Both the position numbers and the translations under genes were made by a program. From Candidatus Staskawiczbacteria bacterium (lineage in GTDB: Bacteria > Patescibacteriota > Minisyncoccia > Minisyncoccales > Staskawiczbacteraceae), in NCBI GenBank assembly GCA_903831095.1, contig CAIKWD010000029.1, positions 1 to 41,940 on the forward strand: a DNA stretch of 41,940 bases, read 5' to 3'. A model generated the notes under the pieces. That model saw only the letters and a list, made by a program, of their open reading frames with translations. It searched no databases and was not told where the DNA came from. The number at the start of each line of letters is the position of its first letter. The stretch's first letter is position 1. Positions 27,675 through 36,684 of the stretch are shown here, one piece after another.

Positions 27675-28571
27675 ATGCCAAGCATTTACAAACAAGCAGA
27701 TTCAAATACAAGAAAAACCTGGTTTCTATTAACTGGGTTTTTGGTATTTATAATTGCCATAGGCTGGCTGTTTAGTGTGGCCGATCGAAATCCGGCTATT
27801 TTATTTATAGCTATATTTTTGAGTGTATTTACATCTATTGGAAGTTATTGGTGGTCTGACAAGATTGTTTTGGGAATGTATCGAGCTGTTCCAATAGAAC
27901 ACAATAAAAACCCAGAGCTTTACCACGTTGTAGAAAATCTTTGTATAACAGCTGGGCTTCCTTTGCCAAGAATTTTTATTATTCCGGAAATGCAGCCAAA
28001 TGCTTTTGCAACAGGGCGAGATAAAAAACACGCAGTAATTTGTGTAACACAAGGGCTTCTCAACCGGCTGGATAAAACAGAATTGCAGGGAGTCTTGGCT
28101 CATGAATTGTCACATATTAGAAACAAAGACATGCTGTTGTCTACTGTTGTAGCAGTGTTGGCTGGAGTTGTGGCAATTATGGCTAATTTATTTATGAGGA
28201 TAAGTTTTAGGCGAAGGTCAAATGATGAAAATGGAAATCTTGGAGCAATTTTAATGGTTGTAGGAATTATTGCGGCAATTCTAGCTCCAATAGCTGCTAT
28301 AATAGTTCAGCTGGCAATTTCAAGGAAAAGGGAATTTTTAGCAGATGCTGATGGAGCACTTTTAACCAGATACCCTGAGGGGTTAGCCAGAGCGTTGGAA
28401 AAAATTTCTTCAGATCCTACACCAATGAGAATCACAAATGATGCCACAGCTTCTTTATTTATTGATTCACCTTACAAGGGAGAACAGAAAACACATTGGT
28501 TTGCCAAGTTATTTTCTACCCATCCACCAATCGAAGAACGTATAAAAATATTAAGAGATATGGAAGTTTAA
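27675..28571 (+). CDS. htpX: M48 family zinc metalloprotease HtpX
   Basis: GVLAHELSHIRNKDMLLSTVVAVLAG; REFLADADGALLTRYPEGLARALEKI; STHPPIEERIKILRDM. Confidence 0.97.
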   Translation: MPSIYKQADSNTRKTWFLLTGFLVFIIAIGWLFSVADRNPAILFIAIFLSVFTSIGSYWWSDKIVLGMYRAVPIEHNKNPELYHVVENLCITAGLPLPRIFIIPEMQPNAFATGRDKKHAVICVTQGLLNRLDKTELQGVLAHELSHIRNKDMLLSTVVAVLAGVVAIMANLFMRISFRRRSNDENGNLGAILMVVGIIAAILAPIAAIIVQLAISRKREFLADADGALLTRYPEGLARALEKISSDPTPMRITNDATASLFIDSPYKGEQKTHWFAKLFSTHPPIEERIKILRDMEV

Positions 28572-28573
28572 AT

Positions 28574-28990
28574 ATGAAGATATATTTTGCAGGATCAATA
28601 AGAGCGGGGAGGCAAGACATTAAAAAATATGCCGAGATTATAAATTATTTGAAAGGCTACGGTCAGGTGCTTACCGAACACGTTGGAAAAGAAAATCTTG
28701 ATGAAGTTGAGAAAAATATGACAGACCAGCATATTTATGAGCAGGATATGAAATGGATGAAGGAAAGTGATGTGCTTATTGCCGATATTACCGTAGCTTC
28801 AATTGGAGTGGGATATGAAATAGCCAAGGGAGAGGATATGGGAAAGAAGATTTTGTGCATATGTAAGAAGCCGGAAGAGGGAAAACAAATATCTGCCATG
28901 ATAGCGGGAGATAAAAATATCAAAACAGAATTTTATGAAACATTTGAGGATATAAAGAATATCTTAGACAATTTCCTAAAGAAGGTATAG
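28574..28990 (+). CDS. Nucleoside 2-deoxyribosyltransferase family, DNPH1/Rcl-like
   Basis: MKIYFAGSIRAGRQDIKKYAEIINYLKGYGQVLTEHVG...ESDVLIADITVASIGVGYEIAKGEDMGKKILCICK. Confidence 0.85.
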   Translation: MKIYFAGSIRAGRQDIKKYAEIINYLKGYGQVLTEHVGKENLDEVEKNMTDQHIYEQDMKWMKESDVLIADITVASIGVGYEIAKGEDMGKKILCICKKPEEGKQISAMIAGDKNIKTEFYETFEDIKNILDNFLKKV

Positions 28991-29003
28991 AATACAAACA
29001 CAT

Positions 29004-29087
29004 GGAGGAGTCGCATAGTGGCCATTGCAACGCCCTGGAAAGGCGTGACCTTAACGGGTCCCGTGAGTTCGAGTCTCACCTCCTCCG
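29004..29087 (+). tRNA. tRNA-Ser, anticodon GGA
   Basis: GGAGGAG...ACGCC-CTGGAAA-GGCGT...GTGAG-TTCGAGT-CTCAC-CTCCTCC-G; long variable arm; no encoded CCA. Confidence 0.93.
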
Positions 29088-29107
29088 CATTAAAATTTAT
29101 TATTTTG

Positions 29108-29210
29108 CTCGGCAACAAGCTTTTTTCCGTCTGCTGGTAACCCCCTTTGTCCTTCGAATACGCTCAGGACAAGTGGACCAGGGGACTGCAAAAAGTTCAT
29201 TGCCTCGCTT
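29108..29210. repeat. Nested imperfect palindrome, family A copy 2
   Basis: GGCAACAAGCTTTTTT / AAAAAGTTCATTGCC outer arms; middle CTGGT..CCCC / ACCAGGGG; inner TTGTCCTtcgaatacgctcAGGACAA. Confidence 0.6.
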
Positions 29211-29218
29211 AAAAAAAT

Positions 29219-30007
29219 ATGGAAGAACAAACAATGAAATTATTAAACAAGACGTTTATGCTTGCTGCTATTTTAGTAGTGGGCGTTTTGGTATTTTTTG
29301 TAGGACAAATGGTTTATCAGTCGCAGATATTGGATCAGCAAAATGCTAATCAAATTACAGTTACTGGCTCAGGGAAAATTTACGCTAAGCCAGATGTTGC
29401 TGTAATAAGCTTGGGAGTTACGGCAGAAGCTTCAACAGTTGCTGAAGTTACAAAAGCAAATACAGAAAAAATGAACGCTGTAATTGCTGCAGTTAAAGCA
29501 TTGAATGTAGATGAAAAAGATATTCAAACTACAAATTATAATTTGACTCCAAATTATGATATTCAGCCAATGGTTTATAGTTCTTATTATCCTGTAAAAA
29601 CCACCAATAAAATTATTGGATATACTTTACAACAAAATATTCAGGTAAAAATTAGAGAAAATAATTTTGAAAAAATTGGAGATATTTTAGCCAAAACTAC
29701 AACAGCAGGAGCTAATTTGGTAGGAGACTTGCAGTTTACAATTGATAATCCAGAAAAATTTAGGGACCAGGCAAGGGCCAAAGCAATTGCAGAAGCAAAA
29801 ACCAATGCTAGTAATTTAGCAAAGGAATCTGGGATAAAATTGGGCAAATTGATAAATGTCTACGAAGGGTATAATTCATATCCAGTTATGTACAGCTCGG
29901 CAAAAGCAATGGGAGCAGGAGCTGATTCTGCAGTACCAGTGCCAACAATTCAACCTGGTCAACAGGAAATAGATGTTTCTATTAATTTAACTTACAAGGT
30001 TAAGTAA
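29219..30007 (+). CDS. SIMPL domain (DUF541) protein, N-terminal signal/TM
   Basis: ITVTGSGKIYAKPDVAVISLGVTAEASTVAEVTKANTEKMNAVIAAVKALNVDEKDIQTTNYNLTPNYD. Confidence 0.92.
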   Translation: MEEQTMKLLNKTFMLAAILVVGVLVFFVGQMVYQSQILDQQNANQITVTGSGKIYAKPDVAVISLGVTAEASTVAEVTKANTEKMNAVIAAVKALNVDEKDIQTTNYNLTPNYDIQPMVYSSYYPVKTTNKIIGYTLQQNIQVKIRENNFEKIGDILAKTTTAGANLVGDLQFTIDNPEKFRDQARAKAIAEAKTNASNLAKESGIKLGKLINVYEGYNSYPVMYSSAKAMGAGADSAVPVPTIQPGQQEIDVSINLTYKVK

Positions 30008-30010
30008 AAT

Positions 30011-30643
30011 ATGAAAAAACTTATTATTTTAATTTGTGCTTTGGTTCTCATAGCTATAATAGCAGTTGGTATTTATCTTAATATTCCAATTGAGAAAAAA
30101 GCAGGATTATTTATTAAAAATGCGGGTAATAGTTGTGTTATACTTGGGGAATTGGTAAAAACTAGTACTCAATCTGGTCCACCAATAGCAGATTTAAATT
30201 CTTGTTGCGCTGGTTTGACTCCAACTTTTCCTGTGTCTGATTTTGATGGAAATTGTACTAATACATATTTGGAAAAAGGACCTTCAGGCCCTGCCAATTA
30301 TTTGTGTCTTCAATGCGGAGATGGAAATTGTGATCCAAATTATGAGAATAGGTGTAATTGTCCTAATGATTGTGGACAACAATTAAATACTTTTTTAATC
30401 CCAAAAGATCTTAAAGATTTGAATTCATGTGTTAGTAAAAGTGATTGTGAATTTGTTGAACCAAAAACTTGCTGTAGATGTTATGAAGCAATTAATAAAA
30501 AATACGCTAAATATTGGGGTTCTTTAAGTAAACAAGATTGTAATTCTTTGGATATTGTATGCCAAATGTGTCAATATTATGCAAAAGATTTAAGTTTAGA
30601 TTGTATAAATAATGTTTGTCAGGCAAATCCGATTGTAAAATAA
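30011..30643 (+). CDS. Hypothetical secreted Cys-rich protein
   Basis: N-terminal TM; CGDGNCDPNYENRCNCPNDCG and paired Cys. Confidence 0.7.
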   Translation: MKKLIILICALVLIAIIAVGIYLNIPIEKKAGLFIKNAGNSCVILGELVKTSTQSGPPIADLNSCCAGLTPTFPVSDFDGNCTNTYLEKGPSGPANYLCLQCGDGNCDPNYENRCNCPNDCGQQLNTFLIPKDLKDLNSCVSKSDCEFVEPKTCCRCYEAINKKYAKYWGSLSKQDCNSLDIVCQMCQYYAKDLSLDCINNVCQANPIVK

Positions 30644-30663
30644 TTATCTAAAGTTTTTCAATT

Positions 30664-31023
30664 ATGGACTGTATTTTTTGTAAAATTGTAAAGGGGGAAA
30701 TTCCAAGCTATAAAGTTTATGAAGATGAAAATTTTCTGGCTTTTTTGGATATAAATCCGCAATCTGTAGGGCATACTCAAATAATTCCTAAAAATCATTA
30801 TAAATTTGTTTGGGATGTGCCAAATGCTGGAGAATATTTTGAAGTTGCCAAGAAAATTGCTTTGGCTCAGCAAAAGGCTTTTGGGCAGGAAGTGATAATC
30901 AGCAGAATTATTGGCACCGAAGTACCACATGCACATATTTGGATTTTTCCAATGCCTGACGGCGCTGTTGGAGACAAAAGTGATCTTAAAAATAACGCTG
31001 AAAAAATCAAAGCAAATTTATAA
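30664..31023 (+). CDS. HIT family protein
   Basis: CIFCKIVKGEIPSYKVYEDENFLAFLDINPQSVGHTQIIPKNHY...VPHAHIWIFP. Confidence 0.93.
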   Translation: MDCIFCKIVKGEIPSYKVYEDENFLAFLDINPQSVGHTQIIPKNHYKFVWDVPNAGEYFEVAKKIALAQQKAFGQEVIISRIIGTEVPHAHIWIFPMPDGAVGDKSDLKNNAEKIKANL

Positions 31024-32825
31024 TGGATTCACAAATAGAGGAAATAAAAAATAAGCTTAACATAGTTGATATAGTTGGAAGCTACGTTAAGCTTACAAAA
31101 ACTGGAGCTAATTTCCGGGGGATTTGTCCATTTCATTCTGAGAAAGGGCCATCTTTTTTTGTTAGCCCAGCCAGGCAAATGTGGCATTGTTTTGGGTGTG
31201 GAGCTGGCTCTTCAATATACGACTTTGTAATGCAAATTGAGGGAGTGGAATTTGGCGACGCCTTGAAAATTTTAGCTTCCAAAGCTGGAGTTGAATTGAA
31301 AAGAGAAAACCCGCAATTGCGAACAGAAAGAATGAGACTGTATGAAATTTGTGACTTGGCCTGCTCGTTTTTTGAAAAGCAATTGGGTAACAGTGCTTAT
31401 GGAAAAGATGCCAAGGAATATTTGTTAAAGCGCGGAATTACTGAGGAGAGCATTAAAAAATGGAGATTAGGATATTCGCCAGATACTTGGCAGGGATTGT
31501 CTGACTTTTTAGTTGGCCGAGGGTACAACAGAGATGAAATTGTAAGGGCTGGTTTGGCCGTGCAATCTGATAAAGGAAACAATCCATATGACAGATTTCG
31601 TGGAAGAATTATTTTTCCAATTTTTGATTTAAATTCACAGGTAATTGGTTTTGGAGCAAGGATTTTTAAGGAAATAGACAAACAAGAAACTGCTAAGTAT
31701 ATAAATACTCCTCAGACTTTGCTGTATGACAAGAGCAATGTTTTGTACGGAATAAATTATGCCAAGCTTTCCATAAGGAAGAGCAACCAGTGTGTTTTAA
31801 CTGAAGGGTATACAGACGCAATTATGTGCCACCAAGCTGGGTTTGAAAATACAGTTGCTGTTTCTGGAACTGCTTTGACACCTTTGCATTTAAACAATTT
31901 GAAAAGATATACTGACAATTTGCTTTTGTCTTTTGATATGGATGTGGCAGGAGATAATGCAACAAAAAGGGGAATAAATTTGGCTGAGTCGCAGGGGTTT
32001 AACATTAAAGTCATAGATACTTATTCTGGAGCCAAGGATCCGGCAGAAATTATTTTGGAAAATCCGCAAAACTGGGAGGAGTCTGTTAAAAATGCTAGGT
32101 CAATTATGGATTTTTATTTTGATTCTGCTTTTGCCAAGAATGATAAAAAAACTCCGCAGGGCAAAAAGGAAATTGGAAAAATTGTTTTGCCAGCCATTAA
32201 AAGATTACAAAATAAAATAGAGCAGTCCCACTGGGTTCAAAAGCTTGCTGAAAAATTGGGAGTAAGCGCAGACGCAGTTATGGAAGAGATGAAAAGTATT
32301 AAAATAGACAACACTCATCAAAACCAGACTGTTGTGGGGAATAAGGCTATAGAAACTCCGGCGAATAACTTTACATCAGAAGGCAGGAAGAAACTTTTGG
32401 AAGAAAGGATAATTTCATTGGTTTTTAAGAATCCATCTAATATAACGTTAATAAAGGAAGAGGATTATAAATTATTTTGTGAGATTAACGGAAAATTTTT
32501 GGAAAATCTTAATAAAGTTGCTTTGCCTGTTTTAAATTCAGCAGAAGATGAAAAAGAAGAGAAACTTAAAGCTATGTTTGCTGATATTTCTCAGACAGAA
32601 GAGTATAAAAATGCTTTTGGTGTTCTTTCTTTAATGGCAGAAGCAAATGAGGAAATAGACGACCCAGAAGAGGTAAACCTTTGCCTTTTTCAGCTAAAAA
32701 GGTTAGAATTGAAAAATGAACTTGGCAGGCTGTCAGGGGAGATCAAAAACGACCCAAATCAGGCCAGCCAGGACAATCTCAAAGAGTTTGACAAGAAAGC
32801 TAAAGAATTGCATTTTAAAAATTAG
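31023..32825 (+). CDS. dnaG: DNA primase
   Basis: CHC2 zinc finger CPFHSEKGPSFFVSPARQMWHCFGCGAGSSIYDFV; TEGYTDAI; LSFDMDVAGDNATKRGI. Confidence 0.98.
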   Translation: MDSQIEEIKNKLNIVDIVGSYVKLTKTGANFRGICPFHSEKGPSFFVSPARQMWHCFGCGAGSSIYDFVMQIEGVEFGDALKILASKAGVELKRENPQLRTERMRLYEICDLACSFFEKQLGNSAYGKDAKEYLLKRGITEESIKKWRLGYSPDTWQGLSDFLVGRGYNRDEIVRAGLAVQSDKGNNPYDRFRGRIIFPIFDLNSQVIGFGARIFKEIDKQETAKYINTPQTLLYDKSNVLYGINYAKLSIRKSNQCVLTEGYTDAIMCHQAGFENTVAVSGTALTPLHLNNLKRYTDNLLLSFDMDVAGDNATKRGINLAESQGFNIKVIDTYSGAKDPAEIILENPQNWEESVKNARSIMDFYFDSAFAKNDKKTPQGKKEIGKIVLPAIKRLQNKIEQSHWVQKLAEKLGVSADAVMEEMKSIKIDNTHQNQTVVGNKAIETPANNFTSEGRKKLLEERIISLVFKNPSNITLIKEEDYKLFCEINGKFLENLNKVALPVLNSAEDEKEEKLKAMFADISQTEEYKNAFGVLSLMAEANEEIDDPEEVNLCLFQLKRLELKNELGRLSGEIKNDPNQASQDNLKEFDKKAKELHFKN

Positions 32826-32849
32826 AAAATCTAAATTTTTTTAAACTGA

Positions 32850-34028
32850 ATGGCTAAAAAAAATAAGAAAGTAAAAGTTAAGAAGGTTGTTAGGGCAAAA
32901 AAATCTTCTAAGAAAGCTAAAAAAGGCATACAAACAAAGATTATCAGCTCATCTAGAAAATCTGCCATAGACCAGGCTCAGCTGGATGCTTTGTTAAAGA
33001 AAGGTGAAGACCGAGGGTTTGTAACAACCTCGGAGATTTTGTATGCTTTTCCAAAGATAGAAATGGACATAGAAGGTTTGGAAAAAGTTTATGATGATTT
33101 TAAAGATAGGGGAATTCAGATAAAGGAAATGCAGGAATTTTTGGAGGTAAAATCAAAAAAGGAAAAGAAAGGCAAAAAAGCTTTAGTTGGAAAGATTGAT
33201 CCTATACAAATTTACTTAAAGGAGATTGGAAAATCAAGCTTTTTGTCTGCCAAAGAAGAAAAGGAGTTGGCTAAGAAAATTGAAGCAGATGACGAGGATG
33301 CAAAAAACAGGCTGGCTTTGGCTAACCTTAGGCTTGTAGTTTCCATTGCAAAGAAATATGTTGGCAGGTCGCCAAACCTAACTTTGCTTGATTTGATTCA
33401 GGAGGGAAATCTAGGCTTGTTTAAGGCTGTAAAAAAGTTTGACTGGAGAAAAGGATATAAATTCTCAACCTACGCAACCTGGTGGATTAGGCAGTCAATT
33501 ACAAGGGCTTTAGCTGATCAGGCAAGAACCATTAGAATTCCAGTGCACATGATTGAGACAATTTCCAAATATACAAAAATCAGAAAAAATCTTTTACAGG
33601 AATTGGGCAGAGAACCTTTGGCGGAAGAAATTGCAGCTGAAATGGGTTTGGAAGTGGACAAAGTTCATCATATAAGAAAAATTGCGCAGAAAGCTGTATC
33701 TTTGGAAACTCCAGTTGGAGAAGATAAAGATAAACAGGATAGCGTTTTGGCCGAGTTTATAAAAGATGACAAAACAATTGCTCCAAATACAGAAGCTGCA
33801 AGAAAACTTTTAAAAGAAAGATTGAAAGAAATTTCCAGCGAGCTTACCCCAAGAGAATTGAAAATTTTGGGAATGAGGTTTGGTTTGGACGACGGAGTTA
33901 TGCATACTCTTGAAGAAACTGGAGAAGAATTTGGCGTAACCCGTGAAAGAATTAGGCAGATTCAAGCCAAAGCATTGGAAAAGCTAAGAAAACACAAAGA
34001 ACTCAGAAAAGTCAGAGACTACTACTAA
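32850..34028 (+). CDS. rpoD: RNA polymerase sigma factor RpoD/SigA
   Basis: [100 protein letters not shown]. Confidence 0.98.
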   Translation: MAKKNKKVKVKKVVRAKKSSKKAKKGIQTKIISSSRKSAIDQAQLDALLKKGEDRGFVTTSEILYAFPKIEMDIEGLEKVYDDFKDRGIQIKEMQEFLEVKSKKEKKGKKALVGKIDPIQIYLKEIGKSSFLSAKEEKELAKKIEADDEDAKNRLALANLRLVVSIAKKYVGRSPNLTLLDLIQEGNLGLFKAVKKFDWRKGYKFSTYATWWIRQSITRALADQARTIRIPVHMIETISKYTKIRKNLLQELGREPLAEEIAAEMGLEVDKVHHIRKIAQKAVSLETPVGEDKDKQDSVLAEFIKDDKTIAPNTEAARKLLKERLKEISSELTPRELKILGMRFGLDDGVMHTLEETGEEFGVTRERIRQIQAKALEKLRKHKELRKVRDYY

Positions 34029-34039
34029 AAAATATAAAA

Positions 34040-34078
34040 CAAAAAACCGTCCCGACTTAGGTCGTGGGCGGTTTTTTA
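34040..34078. terminator. Bidirectional terminator
   Basis: AAAAAACCGTCCCGACTTAGGTCGTGGGCGGTTTTTT. Confidence 0.8.
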
Positions 34079-34086
34079 ATGTTTAA

Positions 34087-34464
34087 TTAAGCAGTGAATC
34101 CAAAGTAGGTTATTATCAATCCAATTATAATTCCAAGTACTAATGCATAAGGCAAGAACTGAGATTTTTCTATGTTCTTTGTATATTTTTTAACCAATTC
34201 TGGCATAAATAACAAAGACAAACCTTTTATTAACGACAACCAACCTAAAATTGTTATAATGATCTGCCAGTTTTTAACCCAAATATTGTGGGCTAAAATC
34301 ATGGAGATACCAATTACAAAACTGGTCATGCCCCACATAAAGAAGCTTTCTTCTGTTTCTAATTGATTAAAAATCTTTTTTAAGTGTTTTTCCTTTATTA
34401 ACAAGGCAAAACAAATAACTACTAGTGAAATTCCCCAAATTTCTGCTAAATAATTTGATAGCAT
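34087..34464 (-). CDS. Hypothetical 4-TM membrane protein
   Basis: 125-aa hydrophobic ORF. Confidence 0.7.
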   Translation of the reverse strand: MLSNYLAEIWGISLVVICFALLIKEKHLKKIFNQLETEESFFMWGMTSFVIGISMILAHNIWVKNWQIIITILGWLSLIKGLSLLFMPELVKKYTKNIEKSQFLPYALVLGIIIGLIITYFGFTA

Positions 34465-34479
34465 ATTTTTATTTTTAGC

Positions 34480-34600
34480 TTAGCAACAAACTTTTTTACG
34501 TTCGGCAATAAACTTTTCTGCGCTATTTCGCCACTTCGTGTGCGAAGGGCTTTCGAAAAGTTCATTACCTCACTTACATTTAGTTTATTGACTCGCTATA
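34480..34600. repeat. Nested imperfect palindrome, family A copy 3 (two shells)
   Basis: Inner GGCAATAAACTTTTC (34504-34518) / GAAAAGTTCATTACC (34555-34569); outer AGCAACAAACTTTTTT (about 34483) / AGTTTATTGACTCGCTA (about 34581). Confidence 0.6.
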
Positions 34601-34620
34601 GTTAATATTAAACCGACCTT

Positions 34621-35496
34621 TTAGTAAATTGCGCTTAAATCTATGTCTTTGGCATCTTTTACTTTTCCCTTGTGTTTTCCCATGCATTCGTCAGACGAGC
34701 GATGAGTGTATTCGTAGATTATTTTTTTTCTTTCTTCGGTAGACAAGTCCTGCTTGTTGATTGCCGGGCCACCTATGCATCCGCCATTGCAGTTTAGCAA
34801 GTCTAAAAACTTATATTGTCTGCTCCCGCTTTTAAAGTCTTCAAGCACTTTTTTTATATTTCCAGCTCCGTCGGTTACTAAAATTTCTCCTTCTTTGAAA
34901 AGTTTTTGTATATGCGAAGTAGCTGCCAAGCCTCCTGATATTGGATAAATTTTTGTGTATTCTCTTATTAAAGAGTCAAAGCAAATTTTATCTGAAAAAT
35001 CTTCTTCTTTTATTCCTGCTTGGTCAAAAATTTTCTTCAAATCTTTCAGCGTTATAACTGCGTCTATTTCCTTATATTTTGGTGCTTCCAAAAGTTCTTT
35101 TGCCCAACATGGAGAAATAAAAACAATTTTATAATTTGGGTTTATTTTCTTGCATATTTTTGCCATGGCTGCCATTGGGGAAACAACTGGCATTAAATAC
35201 TTTGCCAATTCTGGATATTGAGCTTTTACTAAAGCTACAACAGTAGGGCAGGGGCTAGAAATATATAATTCTTGCTTTGGGTTTTCTTTTATATAATTGG
35301 CGTAGGCCCAGTTTACCATTCTAGCTCCAAAAGTGAGCTCGGTCACTTCTTTAAAACCAAGCTTGTAAAGCATGCCAATAATATTTGGATATTTAAAATC
35401 AATTGCAAAAGTTGGAGCTAACATGGCAATAGCTTGGTTGTTTTTTATGAGGTCAATTTTTTCTTGTAGAGTCATGTTAGGCTTTATTTTTAACAA
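34621..35496 (-). CDS. [FeFe]-hydrogenase large-subunit C-terminal-like (H-cluster domain) protein without ferredoxin domains
   Basis: P1-like YISSPCPTVVALV, VVSPMAAMAKICKK, P2-like FISPCWAKELLE, P3-like LLNCNGGCIGGPAI (cf. PF02906); start may be the internal ATG near 35475. Confidence 0.8.
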   Translation of the reverse strand: MLKIKPNMTLQEKIDLIKNNQAIAMLAPTFAIDFKYPNIIGMLYKLGFKEVTELTFGARMVNWAYANYIKENPKQELYISSPCPTVVALVKAQYPELAKYLMPVVSPMAAMAKICKKINPNYKIVFISPCWAKELLEAPKYKEIDAVITLKDLKKIFDQAGIKEEDFSDKICFDSLIREYTKIYPISGGLAATSHIQKLFKEGEILVTDGAGNIKKVLEDFKSGSRQYKFLDLLNCNGGCIGGPAINKQDLSTEERKKIIYEYTHRSSDECMGKHKGKVKDAKDIDLSAIY

Positions 35497-35620
35497 TCCA
35501 CTGGTTGTAGAGGTTCCATCCTACAAAAACTAAAATAATTATAAAAAACACAACCAAGTGCCAAGTTGGCACTGTTAAAAAACTTACTACTGACAAAATT
35601 ACGCTTCCTACTGTTACCAT
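35477..35620 (-). CDS. 47-aa single-TM small protein
   Basis: MVTVGSVILSVVSFLTVPTWHLVVFFIIILVFVGWNLYNQWIVKNKA; directly upstream of the hydrogenase-like gene. Confidence 0.45.
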   Translation of the reverse strand: MVTVGSVILSVVSFLTVPTWHLVVFFIIILVFVGWNLYNQWIVKNKA

Positions 35621-35635
35621 ATTTTTTTAAATTAT

Positions 35636-35938
35636 TTATTTTTTAGGCAAATTTCCTAAAATGCCGGTAAAAAAATCTTTTATCTTGTCTACAAAGTAAA
35701 ATAAAGGAGACAAAATCCAGTTAAAATCCGAGCCCCACTTGTTTAAATTTAAAGATATTCCAAATTTTGATAAAACTTCGTCTATATTAAACCCAAAAAA
35801 CCTCTGCAAAAGGAAAATCATTATCAAAATAGATATGATTCCAATTGCAATTTTTATTATTGGGCTGACAATGAATTTTATCAAAAAATATGCAATTACT
35901 ATTGCTACCACTATTTCCACTAATGTTGCTACATCCAT
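35636..35938 (-). CDS. Hypothetical membrane protein
   Basis: 100-aa ORF, N-terminal TM segments. Confidence 0.6.
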   Translation of the reverse strand: MDVATLVEIVVAIVIAYFLIKFIVSPIIKIAIGIISILIMIFLLQRFFGFNIDEVLSKFGISLNLNKWGSDFNWILSPLFYFVDKIKDFFTGILGNLPKK

Positions 35939-36023
35939 GATTGTTTCTGTTTTTAAAAGTATTATATAATTTTACCATAAAACCAAAAAACATTGCAATA
36001 ATTTGCAATAAAAAAGCCCAAGA

Positions 36024-36263
36024 TTATCTTGAGCTCAGCTCTATTGCTTTGCTGGTTATTATCATAATCCAGCCCGCAAATTGTATAATATATGCAACAA
36101 TTAATTGTTTTATCGCCTTTTCATTAGCTTCAGAGTCCCATTCTGCAAGGATTGGGTTGATTCGGTCTACGCTTGATTTGAAAAAGCCAAAAATTACCAG
36201 AATTGCAGAAGCAATTATGAAGATAATTCCTCCCCGAAAAAGCATGAATAACATTATATTCAT
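36024..36263 (-). CDS. Hypothetical 2-TM membrane protein (start MNIMLFMLFRGG)
   Basis: SD AAAGGAGAAAAAATG at the internal start; stop overlaps terminator GCTCAAGA-taa-TCTTGGGC-TTTTTT. Confidence 0.65.
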   Translation of the reverse strand: MNIMLFMLFRGGIIFIIASAILVIFGFFKSSVDRINPILAEWDSEANEKAIKQLIVAYIIQFAGWIMIITSKAIELSSR

Positions 36264-36282
36264 TTTTTCTCCTTTCAAAAAT

Positions 36283-36570
36283 CTATAGCCTAGCCATAGT
36301 TTTTTTTGCTTTAGCCAAAGTGTCATATGACTCATTTTCCCATTGGCCATTTTTGTGATGGCTTTTGCAAACTGTTTTGCGGGAAGCTGGCATTCTGACA
36401 ACATAAAGCTGTTCTTTTTCCTGGATTTCTTTTAACACCTCAACTATGTCATAAACACAGGTGGGGCATCTGCATCCGCAGTATCCGCGCTTTTTCTGTT
36501 TGTCTCGGAAACCGTTGAGAATCCTGACGCCCAATTCTTCAATTGAAATTTTCACTTTTTTATTCGGCAT
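36283..36570 (-). CDS. Hypothetical Cys-rich 95-aa protein
   Basis: SD AAAGGAGAGAAGAAATG; GYCGCRCPTCVYD. Confidence 0.65.
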   Translation of the reverse strand: MPNKKVKISIEELGVRILNGFRDKQKKRGYCGCRCPTCVYDIVEVLKEIQEKEQLYVVRMPASRKTVCKSHHKNGQWENESYDTLAKAKKTMARL

Positions 36571-36656
36571 TTCTTCTCTCCTTTTTTAAATGAACTGTTA
36601 AAACACTAAATCTACGATATTTATAGATTATATAAAATTTTGTTTTGTGTCAATTA

Positions 36657-36684
36657 AAAAACTGCCGTTAGATGGCAGTTTTTT
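36657..36684 (-). terminator. Terminator overlapping the obg stop codon
   Basis: AAAAAACTGCC-atctaac-GGCAGTTTTTT on the minus strand. Confidence 0.75.

Noticed and set aside
28496-28573. N-terminal extension of the DNPH1-like ORF overlapping htpX
   Set aside because: Homology begins at MKIYFAGSIRAG (28574), directly after the htpX stop.
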